Assembly (NCBI GenBank): GCA_905221605.1
Contig: CAJNDS010002107.1
Span: 511,386-575,385 of the forward strand
From: Symbiodinium natans
Taxonomy: Eukaryota; Sar; Dinophyceae; Suessiales; Symbiodiniaceae
Direction of reading: 5' to 3'
DNA: 64,000 bases
Position numbers and translations under genes: made by a program
Part shown: positions 11,590 through 22,859 of the stretch, piece by piece
Layout of the letters: every line of letters begins with the position of its first letter
Position numbering within the stretch: the stretch's first letter is position 1
Notes under the pieces: generated by a model
Told to the model about the DNA's origin: nothing
The model's database searches: none
What the model saw: only the letters and a program-made list of their open reading frames with translations

Positions 11590-12637
11590 ATGGCCAGGCC
11601 CCACGCGCATCATGGGCATCCGCCGCGCATCAGCTTGGGTGTGTCCTGCAATGGCCAGGCCCCATGCGCATCATGAGCATCAGCTTGGGTGTGTCCTGCA
11701 ATGGCCAGGCCCCACGCGCATCATGAGCATCAGCTTGGGTGCGTCCTTCAGGCAATGGCCAGGCCCCACGCGCATCATGAGCATCAGCTTGGGTGTGTCC
11801 TTCATGCAATGGCCAGGCCCCACGCGCATCATGAGCATCAGCTTGGGCGTGTCCTGCAATGGCCAGGCCCCACGCGCATCATGAGCATCAGCTTGGGTGC
11901 GTCCTTCATGCAATGACCAGGCCCCACGCGCATCATGAGCATCAGCTTGGGTGTGTCCTTCATGCAATGGCCAGGCCCCACGCGCATCATGAGCATCAGC
12001 TTGGGCGTGTCCTGCAATGGCCAGGCCCCACGCGCATCATGAGCATCAGCTTGGGTGTGTCCTTCATGCAATGGCCAGGCCCCACGCGCATCATGAGCAT
12101 CAGCTTGGGTGCGTCCTTCATGCAATGACCAGGCCCTACGCGCATCATGAGCATCAGCTTGGGTGTGTCCTTCATGCAATGGCCAGGCCCCACGCGCATC
12201 ATGAGCATCAGCTTGGGTGCGTCCTTCATGCAATGGCCAGGCCCTACGCGCATCATGAGCATCAGCTTGGGTGTGTCCTTCATGCAATGGCCAGGCCCCA
12301 CGCGCATCATGAGCATCAGCTTGGGTGCGTCCTTCATGCAATGACCAGGCCCTACGCGCATCATGAGCATCAGCTTGGGTGTGTCCTTCATGCAATGGCC
12401 AGGCCCCACGCGCATCATGAGCATCAGCTTGGGTGCGTCCTTCATGCAATGACCAGGCCCTACGCGCATCATGAGCATCAGCTTGGGTGTGTCCTTCATG
12501 CAATGGCCAGGCCCCACGCGCATCATGAGCATCAGCTTGGGTGTGTCCTGCAATGGCCAGGCCCCACGCGCATCATGAGCATCAGCTTGGGTGTGTCCTT
12601 CATGCGGCCCCACGCGCATCATGAGCATCAGCTTGGT
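11590..12637. repeat. Minisatellite, 50/54-bp units, about 19 copies
   Basis: Units contain CCACGCGCATCATGAGCATC and end in TCCTTCATGCA (54 bp) or TCCTGCA (50 bp). From about 12,070 on, units alternate between two types (ATGGCC/CCCCACG/GTGCGTCC and ATGACC/CCCTACG/GTGTGTCC), giving a 108-bp dimer period. Because 54 is a multiple of three, all frames stay open on both strands; the resulting His-rich and Lys/Met-rich proteins of up to 259 residues are artefacts. It is not CRISPR: there are no spacers. Confidence 0.9.
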
Positions 12638-12995
12638 AAGCTAGAAGCCCTCAGCCTAAACCATGAAGCTGAAGGTTCGGGGGTTCAAGGCGGGGCCAAC
12701 CGATTTAGGGTGAAGCGTTTAGGGCCCAGAAGCCCCGAAAACCCGAAAACCCCAAAACCCCAATATCCTAAAACCCCCAAACTCCCAGAAACCTAAACCC
12801 TGATGACCCCTCGCGTCGTTCCCCTAAACCCGAAACCCTAAACCAGAAAGCCTAAACCCTAAACCCTAAACCCCAAACCCTAAACCCTAAATTCCAAACC
12901 CTAAGCCCGAAGCCCTGAACCCTGAACCCTAAGCCCGAAACCCTAAACCCTAAACCCCGAACCCTGAACCCTGAACCACGGAGAAAAGACACGAG

Positions 12996-13043
12996 AAGCA
13001 TCAGGCCGAGGCGCGCCTCCGGGACGCCGAGGCGCATGGGGAG
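12996..13043 (+). CDS. Probable exon, unassigned (helical)
   Basis: AG at 12,994-12,995 and GT at 13,044-13,045 bound a 16-codon open island reading KHQAEARLRDAEAHGE, likely coiled coil. C-rich repeats precede it and G-rich repeats follow it directly at the donor. Confidence 0.5.
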
Positions 13044-13308
13044 GTTTGGGGTTCGGGGTTTAGGGTTTCGGGGTTCGGGTTTAGGGTTTGGGGTCTAGGG
13101 TGAGGGTTTCGGGGGTTTAGGGTTGGGGTTTCGGGTTTCGGGTTACGCGGTGCAACCCCTGATTAAGAGCTAAGAGTACGTAAGCCTAAACCCGCAGCCC
13201 GAAACCCTAAGCCGTAAATCCCCAACCCCAAACCCTAAACCCTAAGCCCTAAACACCCTAGCGCTGAAAACAGGCTCTCCCTTTCAGCTGCTATTCCTAG
13301 ATTGGAGA

Positions 13309-14508
13309 ATGGCGTTCGACAAAGTTGATCATGATTCTATGATCATAGCACTGGAGCGCCTTGGAGTACACCGCCAATATGTCGACATTATTAGAGATCT
13401 TTACACCAACCAGACATTCTATACGCGAGGACCCTTCGGGGACACCGCCAAGGCTACACCGCACACCGGTATTCGGCAAGGATGCCCCCTAAGCCCGTAT
13501 TTATTTATCATGGTTATGACAGTGCTTTTCTCTGATGTAGACCGCAGGCTCCGTATACATGGCACCCCCACTAACTCCTGGTCGGTAGGCAAACCAGTAT
13601 ACGATCTAGAATACGCTGATGACACGCTTCTCATTTCGGTTACAAAGCCACAAATGAACGACATACTTAAAGCAATTGAGGTAGAAGCCACCCTATACGG
13701 GATGCTTCTGAACAAAGAAAAAACAGTCTCTCTGGAGTACAACGCCGACGCCCCCCAGGTCCTATACTTTGCCGATGGCTCCCCGGTTCCCATAACCACT
13801 GACACTAAATATTTAGGCTCTCAGGTTACATGGGACAAGGCCACTAAGCATGCCATAGAAGCTCGTAAAGCCAAGGCGCACATTTCCTACATCAAACTCC
13901 AGCATTTCTGGAGGTCACGCATCAATTCTAGAACTAAAACTAGAATCTTCCATGCCATAGTCTTGCCTACATTACTGTACGGATTGGATACGCTTACTCT
14001 GGAAATTAAGCACCTAAAGACCATAGATGCATGGTACCACAAATATCTTCGGAGAGCACTAGAAGTCAAGGACTCATATTATTCTCACATCTCGAATCGA
14101 AGGGTATGGACGCTAGCGGGCCGCCCCACGCTGCCATCCCAAATTTTGACCTCTGCCCAGTTAAAGCAATTGGCAAATAGCTTGGCTACACCGCCCAACA
14201 ATCCGGTGCACCATGTAGTATACTCTCCGGGTTGTAAAGATAGGATCAAATTCACGAAGTCTTCACACAGAGGACATCCCCAAAGATATTGGCTGGAACT
14301 CAATACCGAGTATGCATTACCGGTGCTTAAAGAATACATAAGGCTAAACCGCATAAACACGGAGGAGCAAAGGCAAGACTTCTTAGGCCTCAAACACCTC
14401 CTTAATAGGGACCCCCTCTTCCTGTCTTTCCTGGAATCTGCGCCGACGCGCTGCCCCCACTTGTTCAAAAGACACGCCAAAGCTCTTGCATGCGCATGGC
14501 TGCCATAA
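13309..14508 (+). CDS. Non-LTR (LINE-type) retrotransposon reverse transcriptase, 5'-truncated
   Basis: This 399-residue open frame copies element RNA into DNA at the target site. It shows RT motifs in order: FLDWRMAFDKVDH (the first part lies upstream of the listed start, in frame from about 13,270), GIRQGCPLSPYLF near residues 54-66, the catalytic YADDTLL near residue 103, GMLLNKEKT near 130 and TKYLG near 166, then a C-terminal region with LPTLLYG. No N-terminal endonuclease precedes it; instead the frame runs directly out of CCCTAAA-type repeats. The stop codon is followed immediately by A9 and then CCCTAAACAC, so there is almost no 3' UTR. It is likely a 5'-truncated insertion, though an intron acceptor (CAG before CTGCTATTC) is possible. 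The catalytic motifs are intact. Confidence 0.9.
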   Translation: MAFDKVDHDSMIIALERLGVHRQYVDIIRDLYTNQTFYTRGPFGDTAKATPHTGIRQGCPLSPYLFIMVMTVLFSDVDRRLRIHGTPTNSWSVGKPVYDLEYADDTLLISVTKPQMNDILKAIEVEATLYGMLLNKEKTVSLEYNADAPQVLYFADGSPVPITTDTKYLGSQVTWDKATKHAIEARKAKAHISYIKLQHFWRSRINSRTKTRIFHAIVLPTLLYGLDTLTLEIKHLKTIDAWYHKYLRRALEVKDSYYSHISNRRVWTLAGRPTLPSQILTSAQLKQLANSLATPPNNPVHHVVYSPGCKDRIKFTKSSHRGHPQRYWLELNTEYALPVLKEYIRLNRINTEEQRQDFLGLKHLLNRDPLFLSFLESAPTRCPHLFKRHAKALACAWLP

Positions 14509-14796
14509 AAAAAAAGCCCTAAACACTAAACTTAAACCCTGAGCCCTAAACCCACGAGGGCATTTCACCAGGCTTGGTGACTTGGTGACTGCTCCCATGC
14601 CCCGCAGCTTTGGTTCGAGGTTTGGGAGTTCAGAACTTCCGACACCGCCGAGTTTTAGGGTTTAGGGTTTAGGGTTAGGGGTTTTTAGGGTCTAGGGTTT
14701 AGGGTTAGGGGTTTGTAGGGTCTTTAGCTTAGCAACCCCTGTAAACCCTAGCAACCTTAAACCCTGTAAACCCTCCTCAACCCTAACCCTACACTT

Positions 14797-14901
14797 GGTT
14801 GCCCAGTGGTACCCTTTTGCCTTTCTTGGGTTCAAGGTTCCCTTGCAAAGTAGCCAACTGCAAGAAGGGTACCCTTAGCAGAATATGGTGACTGGGCTAC
14901 C
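14797..14901 (+). mobile_element. MITE-like family A, copy 1
   Basis: A 105-bp element with terminal inverted repeats GGTTGCCCAGT / ACTGGGCTACC and subterminal GGTACCCTT / AAGGGTACC. The interior contains GGGTTCAAGGTTCCCTTGCA and AGCAGAATATGG, shared with the copy at 30,050. No coding capacity. Confidence 0.7.
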
Positions 14902-15406
14902 TTCATGGCCCGAAGACCCCAGAAGCGTGTAGCGCTCCCGTCGATGGGGCGGAAGAGGTGCCGGGTCCAGTGAAGTTGGGAAGCTTGGGAAGTTTGTTAG
15001 GGTTTAGGGTTTGGGGTTTGGGGTTTAGGGTTTAGGGTTTAGGGAAGTTTAGGAAGCGTAGGGTTGTGTTGGTGAGGGTTACAGGCTTCCGGAGGTCCAG
15101 GGTTTAGGATTCTAGGCAGTGCTCGGGCTTCGGTATCTAGGTTCTGGAGCTCCTGTTATCGTGTTGACAAGCAGACCCCCACCCTGCCTAGTGCCATTTA
15201 AGTAGAGAGTTTTTCGTAGACTGATAGTGCCACTCATTCGGTAGGCCCTTGGGACTTTTTTTTGTCTTGGGTTTGAGAGGATCAAATTTTGGAATGATTT
15301 TCAGGGGGCTTTAGGAGCACTCCAAGCCAAGAGCCGTTTTTTCGAATATAATTTTTTGGTTTGGGGCGGTCAAGCTTTCACAAGAAGACGGGGCGCTGGC
15401 TGCACA

Positions 15407-15452
15407 GGCTTCCGCCGCACTGAGGTCGCGGGCAAAAGCTCCGTCCGGGCCT
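15407..15452 (+). CDS. Possible exon, unassigned
   Basis: Follows CACAG (AG 15,405-15,406) and precedes a long CCCTAAA block. Two frames are open (ASAALRSRAKAPSGPK, or GFRRTEVAGKSSVRA then stop). Weak evidence only. Confidence 0.25.
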
Positions 15453-15679
15453 AAGCCCTAAACCCTAAACCCTAAACCCTAAACCCCAAACCCCAAACCC
15501 CAAACCCTAAACCCTAAACCCTAAACCCTAAACCCTAAACCCTAAACCCTGAACCTCCAGAGTTCTGACAGTGGCAGAGAATGCTGGGGTTCCCAAATAA
15601 CCTCAAACAAGTCAATTGTTGAAGGGTGCCACCTCCCAGGCCCAAACCCAGAACCCGAAGGGCTTCCCAAATTTCATTT

Positions 15680-15684
15680 TTTTT

Positions 15685-15715
<31 letters not shown>

Positions 15716-15765
15716 GCTCTCTATCTCACTCTTTCTATCTCACTCACACTCTCTCTCTCCCTCCG
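15680..15765 (+). repeat. (CT)n microsatellite
   Basis: TTTTTTT followed by CT dinucleotides with interruptions. Confidence 0.9.
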
Positions 15766-17257
15766 TCATGAAGAGGCCATCAAGATGTTGTACTTGTTTC
15801 AAGGAGGAAGAGTGAAGTAACTCAACCCTCAACCCTCAACCCTGAATTCCTCACCCCTTCAAGCCCAGTGTTTCCTTCGCCGGCGCTCTGGCTCCCGCAG
15901 TGTTTCCTTGATCCCTGTGTGGGTGCTGAGCCGGGAAAAGGACGACTCGACAGGCCCCAGAAACGCCATGACCTTCAACAAGCGCCTCAGGCTGCTTAGA
16001 GGGTTTAGGGTTTAGGGTTTAGGGTTTAGGGTTTAGGCCTTAGGGCTTAGGGCTTAGGGCTCTTTCAGGGCTCTGAAAATTCTGCAGAGATTGCAGGGCC
16101 TTGGTTGGTTTTTTGGAGCGCAAACCGTCAAACTTCATGCCCTGAACTCCTCGATGGATTCAAGGGTTCGTTCCCGGATCTGCGGGCGCCAGTTTCAAGT
16201 GTCGGGTGGGGTGAAGGTTCAAAATTAGTTAGAGGAAATGCTGAACCCTGAACACAAAGAAGGCTTCAAAACCCCTAAGCCCCAAAACCCTAAACCCAGA
16301 AAAACACCATAAAAATCTCAAGAACCCCCCCAACGACCGTTTAAAACCCTGAAAGGCCTTAAAAACCCTCAAAACCCTCAGGATTTTTGGGCTTTAGGGT
16401 TTTGGGCCTTAGGGTTTTCAGGGCTTAGAGAGCGGGCGCAAAAGCGTTCAGTCTTTGAAACGGCCACATGAGGGTTTGCGTTTGGGGTTCAGTATTTAAA
16501 GGGTTCAGGGTTTAGGGTTTAGGGTTTAGGGTTTGGGGTTAAAGATTAGGGTCAGAGTCGCATGACTAAATTTCAAGATTGTCGAGCCTCTGTGCCTCTA
16601 GGCCCTAAGTCCTAATCCACAACTCGACAAAAGAAGTACCTCTGTGTACAAGCAAAAGAAGGACCTTGCAGACCCCGCCCCAAATTCCTCAAAATTTGCG
16701 CGGGGCCCTTCGGGAGGCCTCCAAAGCATGGGTGTTCAGCCCGAACGCAACACCCCATTCCTAGGATCTGCCTGCTCTTCGCGTCAACTCTGGGCCTTGC
16801 CCACGCGCACTGCCTCTACGACCCGCGGCCCTCCATTTAGGGGGGGGGGGGTTGGTAAGGGGTCATTGAGGGTTTCGGATTTAGGATTTTTAGGCTTTCG
16901 GATGCAGGGTTTAAGGGTTTAGGGGTTTAGGGGTTTAGGGTTTGAGGGTTTGAGGGTTTAGGTTTTAGGGGTTTAAGCCGAGAATAAATAGAAGGTGTAC
17001 AGGAGCAAATTCTCTTCGAAGTGTTTGGCCTTGACAACCCTTGTTATCTTCGAAGTTTTTGGCTTTGCCAATCTTTTGGAAACGCCATGTACCTTCTGTT
17101 CGCCCTTAATTGAAGAACTACAGAAAGGTAGGCCATGGAATAAACCCCAAAACAAGCTCTCGCTCAAAACCCCGGATGCAAACCCTATACACGTTCTATA
17201 AACCCTAAACCCTAAACCCCAAACCCGAAACCTAGATAAACCCGAAACTAACCCGAG

Positions 17258-17329
17258 GACAACAAGCCCACCCTGGAGAAGTGCGTGCGCAAGTGGGCAC
17301 CTCATAGTCCGCGAAGTCTGGAGGGGCGG
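17258..17329 (+). CDS. Exon, unassigned
   Basis: AG at 17,256-17,257 and GT at 17,330-17,331 bound exactly 24 codons (DNKPTLEKCVRKWAPHSPRS then LEGR). The GT belongs to the following TTTAGGG block. Clean boundaries and the strong GC bias of the island support a real exon; the family is not recognised. Confidence 0.55.
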
Positions 17330-18158
17330 GTCTTTAGGGTTTAAGGTTTAAGGTTTAGGGTTTAGGGTTCAGGGTTTAGGTTTTGGGGTTTAGGGTTTAG
17401 GTTTTGGGGTTTAAGGTTTAAGGTTTAGGGTTTAGGGTTTCAGGGTTCAGGGTTCAGGGTTTAGGTTTTGGGGTTTAGGGTCAAGTTCCAGGTTGTGGGT
17501 TTGGGGGTGTCAGGGTTTAGGGGTCTAAGAGTAGTCGCATGACCCTCTGAAGGCCCTTTGTACGTTCTTCAAAGGGTTCACAACCGGAATTTGCTTTGGG
17601 AACACCTAAGCCAGAACCCCTAACAAACACCCGACGCGAATATCCTAAATCCGAAGTCAGGGGCACGTGCCTACAGAAAAAGCCCTAAACCCGAAGCCCC
17701 AAAGTCCAACCAAACATGCTACACCCCAAAACCCTGTTTGCGGGACTTGCTTCTATTCTCCCCTGTAACTGTAATCCCGTGAACAAACCCTCCCTAAACC
17801 CTCAACCCTAAACTGCAACCCAAACCTTAAACGGTCCTTGAACAAGCTTAGGTGCCGCCACAGCCCCACAGCTGGCTGTGTCAGCGGGTGCGTTGCTGGA
17901 GCGGGGGGGGGGTGGGGGTTCAGAGCCGAACTTGCAAAAACCCGAGCCCGCTCTAACCCGAAAACATTTGAGCCACTTTGGGCACGTCCCTTGCTGCAAA
18001 GTCGGCCAGAGTTTCCTTTCAGCGAGCCTTCAGTGACCCTCCAGCTTAGGGTTGGGCGTTGGTTTTCTCCCAAGCCCTGCAATAACCCGAAACCCTAAAC
18101 CCTAAACCCTCAACCCTAAACCTTAACCCCTAAGCCCTCCAAAAACACGGGTTTGGAG

Positions 18159-18258
18159 CATGCGGAGTCTCCGGGTCCACTTGGCCCCGTGGAAGGATAT
18201 CCGTACTTCGTGCGGCCGTCCTGCGCGGCATGCCTGGGGAACGGCGCAGCTCTGGCAC
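18159..18258 (+). CDS. Probable exon, Cys-containing, unassigned
   Basis: The open frame HAESPGPLGPVEGYPYFVRP followed by SCAACLGNG lies between a CCCTAAA block (18,085-18,140) and a TTTAGGG block (18,265). The CxxC may relate it to the Cys-rich exons at 18,770, 22,754 and 24,655. Confidence 0.45.
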
Positions 18259-18493
18259 CACTTAGGGTTTAGGGTTTAGGGTTGTTTAGGGTTTAGGGTT
18301 TAGGGTTTAGGGACGGTACATCCTGAACCCTAACTCGAATGCTTCGTATCCGAAAACGGGGCTTGTATTGCAGCCTCGAAACCGACATCTGCGCGATTGT
18401 ATCAGGAAGCCGATCTTGCTGGGAAGCATGTTTTGCTGTGGTAATCCTAATGCTCCTAAACCTCATATCCTTCTACTTGGGTTGTAGTTAAGC

Positions 18494-18650
<157 letters not shown>

Positions 18651-18769
18651 GCCTAAACCCTCAACCCTCAACCCTCAACCCTTAAAGCCTAAACCCTAAA
18701 CCCTGAACCCTGAACCCCGAACCCTGAACCCTAAACCCTAACCCCCGAAACCACGCGTGCTTCCCAAAG

Positions 18770-18813
18770 GTCGTGTGCGCCTTCCGCTCCTGCCGCACCC
18801 AGTGCCTGCCTCA
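18770..18813 (+). CDS. Probable exon, Cys-rich
   Basis: AG at 18,768-18,769; GC donor near 18,814. Reads VVCAFRSCRTQCLPQ. The spacing of Cys pairs resembles the exon at 24,655, suggesting one Cys-rich secreted or lumenal protein over several exons (inference). Confidence 0.45.
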
Positions 18814-20323
18814 GCTTAGGGTTCAGGGTTTAGGGTTGGGGTTTTGGGTTTAGGGTTTAGGGTTTAGGGTTTAGGGTTTAGGGTTTAGGGTTTAGGGTTT
18901 AGGGTTTGGGGTATAGGGTTAGGGTTTAGGGTTTAGGGTTTTAGGGTTTAGGGTTTAGGGTTTAGGGTTTGGGGCCCAAAGTCTGTGAAGCCCTAACCCC
19001 CTAGAGCCCTAAAGCCGTGAAACCTCGAATCCCCTAAGAAAAATATTGCAGACCCGGCTTCTTTCAGAGCCCCCTCTGCCCCTTTTAGAACATAAAGCTT
19101 CTAAACTGTTGTGAACAAACTCCTTGGCTTTGAGGAGGGGAGGGGGGTGGGGTTCAGGGTTTCAGGGTTGTCTAGGCTTTTCGGGGTTTTGAGAGGACCA
19201 GCTGCATTCCCCCCCCCCCCTGTGAGCGTGACTGCAGGGCCTTGTGTATCTTCGATCTCCAAAATCAATCGTGTTCCTTACTGAGCTCTTGCTGTAGAAA
19301 ACGTCAGAAGGTTGAGTTTTTTTGGGGTCTTTAGAGTTCCAAAGATCAATCACCATACGCCCCTGACACCCTGAGACCCCACACAAAAAATACCCTAAAC
19401 CCTAAGCCTTCAAGGCGAGGATAAACATAAGTTACCCTAACACCCTAAACCCTAAAACCCTAAACTCTAATCGCTAAACCCTAAACCCTAAGGTCGCCAA
19501 AAGGCCCCAGAAGACCCGAAAAGGCTGCACAAGCGACGCCGGACACCCGCCCACAGCTTTCGCCCCTAAAACTTTCGCCCAAAACTGTCCTGGACACGAG
19601 CCCATCACGAACCCTATAGAGTTTCGATCCGAGGCACCAGAAACAGCTTTACAAAGGGCTTCAGAAGGTACCGGAACCTAAAACCCTAAACCCTAAACCC
19701 CAAAGCCTAAACCCTAATCCGTCACAACAGGCCACGGCAAGAGCGCGAAGCCATGACCGAACTCCCCCCCAACAAATCTCCGCATCTAAACTCGAGACCG
19801 TTTCACTCCGCTGGCTTTAGGGTTTAGGGTTTATAATAGGGTTTAGGGTTTAGGGTTTAGGGTATTTATAGATATTTTTAGGGTTTATAGGGTTTAAGGG
19901 GTGCAAGGGCTTCCAACTGGCCTCACAGAAGGCCACAGACTTGTCGCAAAAGCAGGCTCTCGGCCAGCCATCCCCAAAAATCCAGACCCAAGCCCTATAC
20001 ATTTTCTACAAGCCCTCCCCCCTCCCCGCCAACAACCAAGGTGCGCGAGCAGCATCAATGCTCCGGGTTGCACCACCTGCATCACCTCCAGTTGCGGAAC
20101 GTGCTCCGGAGCGTACAAGGCTCGAAGCCCCCCTGCAGGGTCAGAATCGAGAGTGCAGAGAGGGGCTTCTGAGGTGTTTTTAGGGGGGTCCCGAGGTCTG
20201 CGCAGGTTTTGAGAGAGCCTCGAGAGCGCCCTCGAGAACCCTAAGCCCTCAACCCTAAACCCTAAACCCTAAACCCTAAACCCTAAACCCTGAAGAAAGA
20301 CTCCGTAGCCTCGTCGACCTCAG

Positions 20324-20393
20324 GCCGGCAACTTTACGGAGATGGCGGAGCTGGCGGCCTTGTCCATGGACTTACAGCCCCAGGCCGCCCAGG
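20324..20393 (+). CDS. Exon, unassigned
   Basis: CTCAG acceptor (AG 20,322-20,323) and GT at 20,394. Reads AGNFTEMAELAALSMDLQPQ then AAQ. A C-rich block lies upstream. No family recognised. Confidence 0.5.
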
Positions 20394-20876
20394 GTTGGTC
20401 TAGGGAAATGCCGCGAAAAGCTTCCGTACGTAGGGTTATAAGGACTGCATTGATAGCTATAGCTGGTTATGGCCTTCTTTGGGCATTTATAACCCCACTG
20501 CTAAGCACCGCTAAGCCCCAAACCCTCAGCAAACACTTACAAGTACCCCGTGAACCTTCAAGTAGGGCTGCCGGTTCATATATGCAAGCAACCCTAAACC
20601 TAGACCCTAAACCCTAAACCCTAAACCCTAAACCCTAAACCCTAAACCCTAAACCCTAAACCCTAAACCCTAAACCCTAAACCCTAAACCCTAAACCCTA
20701 AACCCTAAACCCTAAACCCTAAACCCAAACCCCTAAACCCAAAACCCTAAACCCTAAACCCTAAACCCTAAACCCTAAACCCTAAACCCTAAACCCTAAA
20801 CCCTAAGCCCTAAGCCCTAAACCCTAAACCCTAAACCCTAACCTGATACCCCCCCTGCTGATGCAGCAAAGTGCAG

Positions 20877-20965
20877 CAAAGCAATGCCGTGTTCGGAAGG
20901 CTCAAGAGCAGCCTGAGGAGGTACAGCACAAGGCCGGGGCGCAGTGCCCACAGAGACCCTGATAG
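20877..20965 (+). CDS. Exon, unassigned, basic
   Basis: AG at 20,875-20,876; GT at 20,966 inside the next TTTAGGG block. Reads QSNAVFGRLKSSLRRYSTRP then GRSAHRDPDR. It follows one of the longest CCCTAAA arrays. Confidence 0.45.
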
Positions 20966-21424
20966 GGTTTAGGGATTAGGGTTTAGGGTACCTTTGTAAA
21001 CCCCCGAGCCCTATGAAGATTCAAGGGTTTTTCTGTGAGAACAGGGAGGGGGGGGTGCCGGGGTGTTGGGCTCTCTGAGCACTTGGGCCCAGCATTCAGG
21101 TCCTGACGGGGCTTAGCCTTCTTGGCAGGCTTTAGCGTGTGTGTAGTTTATGGATCTGCCCTAAACCCTAAACCCTAAACCCTAAACCCTAAACCCTAAA
21201 CCCTAAACCCTAAACCCTAAACCCTAAACCCTAAACCCTAAACCCTAAACCCTAAACCCATAAACCCTAAACCCTAAACCCTAAACCCTAAACCCTAAAC
21301 CCTAAACCCTAAACCCTAAACCCTAAACCCTAAACCCTAAACCCTAAACCCTAAACCCTAAACCCTAAACCCTAAACCCTAAACCCTAAACCCTAAACCC
21401 TAAGCCTGCACCTTTCGCCCTCAG

Positions 21425-21481
21425 GCTGAGACGGAGACCGAGACGGCAACCGAGACGGAGACCGAGACGGAGGCCCTTTAG
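21425..21481 (+). CDS. Terminal exon, ET-repeat protein end
   Basis: AG at 21,423-21,424; reads AETETETATETETETEAL and ends in TAG at 21,479-21,481. A short imperfect GAGACGGAGACC repeat encodes the Glu-Thr dipeptides. It is likely the C-terminus of an acidic low-complexity protein. The TAG overlaps the first TTTAGGG unit, so an alternative is a donor within the repeat. Confidence 0.45.
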   Translation, partial: AETETETATETETETEAL

Positions 21482-21665
21482 GGTTTAGGGATTTAGGGGT
21501 TTAGGGTTTAGGGTTTAGGGGTTTAGGGGTTTAGGGATTGAGGGTTTAGGGTTTGGGGGTTTAGGGGTTTAGGGGTTAGGGGTTTAGGGGTTTAGGGGTT
21601 TAGGGGTTTAGGGGTTTAGGGGTTTAGGGGTTTAGGGGTTTAGGGGTTTAGGGGTTTAGGGTTCA
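21482..21665 (+). repeat. TTTAGGG to TTTAGGGG array
   Basis: Begins with heptamers and passes into at least ten tandem copies of the octamer TTTAGGGG. Confidence 0.9.
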
Positions 21666-21995
21666 GGTTCATGAGCACATATAAGTGGGGTTTAGGGTTG
21701 ACAAAGGCTTTAGGGTCAGGGTCGAGCGTGTTTCGGGCGCGGGTTCCCCAAGCACAACTGCACGTGCTGCCCAATTACAACCATATTGAGGACACATATA
21801 AATATATATATATATATAGATAAACTCGGGTCGCAGCGACAGGTATGCTTAGGCACCGCTCCTCCAAGCGTGGCCCTCTGAAGCGCAAGTCAAAAGCAAA
21901 TGGTTCCTGGAAGTCTCCTAGGGTTTAGGGTTTAGGGGTTTAGGGTTGAGGGTTTGCGAGTCTTGCAAGCAACTTCCGGCAACCTGCATGTCCAG

Positions 21996-22052
21996 GTGGC
22001 ACCGGCGTCATCCAAGTCCAAAGGCTGCTGGGAGGACCGTGCAGAGTACTAA
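21996..22052 (+). CDS. Possible terminal exon, unassigned
   Basis: CCAG acceptor (21,994-21,995); reads VAPASSKSKGCWEDRAEY then TAA at 22,050-22,052, directly before a CCCTAAA-type block. Confidence 0.4.
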   Translation: MAPASSKSKGCWEDRAEY

Positions 22053-22753
22053 CCCCTAAACCCTAAACCTAAACCCCAAACCCTAAACCCGAAACCCTAA
22101 ACCCTAAACCCTCAACCCTCAACCCTAACCCTAAGCCCTAGACCCCAAACCCTTAAGGGTGTGAGGTTAAGCGCTTGAGTTCTGCAGGAAGGCAGGAGAT
22201 GTCAGGAGTCCAAACCTCACCGGCAACCCTAACCCCCCCTCTCCACGCATCAAAACCCCAACGCTTTAGGGTTTAGGGTTTATAGGGTTTAGGGTTTAGG
22301 CAGACCTAAATACCCCCAAAACCCAAGACCCTAATCCCCCAAACCCCAAAACCCTAAACCCCCCAAAAAGCCCCCGAAACCTCAAACTCCAAGCCCGCAT
22401 CCCCAAAGCTGCCAAAATCACAATGCAGAGGACCAGGCATCCTTGAAGTACTGCGGCACCAAGCACCTCAGCAGATCTCCCTGTGGGCTTTCGGGTTTGG
22501 GGTCTTAGGGTTCTCGGATTTGGGGTTTGAGGGTTTTAGGGCTTTAGGGCTTTAGGGTTTTTAGGGTTGTCGGGTGCTAGGGTTTGGGGTTTAGGGGCTT
22601 TGGGGTTCAAGAGGCTAGGATTGAACAGCAGATCGGCGAGCCCTGATTTCCCTTCCAGAGACCTGAAATAAGCCCCGTCCCTCCGAATATAAAAACCCAA
22701 ACCCCAGGCCCTGGACGCTACACTTGTGAACCCCAAACCCAATACTCCCTCAG

Positions 22754-22813
22754 GTGCTTTGGCGCGCCGAACAAGCGGACTTGCGCCACCAATTGCCTGA
22801 TGCTGGCCGCAAG
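22754..22813 (+). CDS. Probable exon, Cys-rich
   Basis: AG at 22,752-22,753; reads CFGAPNKRTCATNCLMLAA. Similar in character to the exons at 18,770 and 24,655. The donor is not certain. Confidence 0.45.
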
Positions 22814-22859
22814 ATTTCCCAAGAGCTCCAAGAATGTAGAGCCTAAACCCTCGGTCGGT

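Noticed and set aside
11590..12637. CRISPR-like array
   Set aside because: Units are contiguous with no spacers, and the DNA is eukaryotic.
11528..12796. Long open frames (up to 259 codons) on both strands in the minisatellite
   Set aside because: A 54-bp period keeps all frames open; the translations are repeat artefacts with no domain.
20300..20312. Dinoflagellate spliced-leader relic (CCGTAGCC)
   Set aside because: Only eight bases match; the rest of the leader is absent here and at 33,122.
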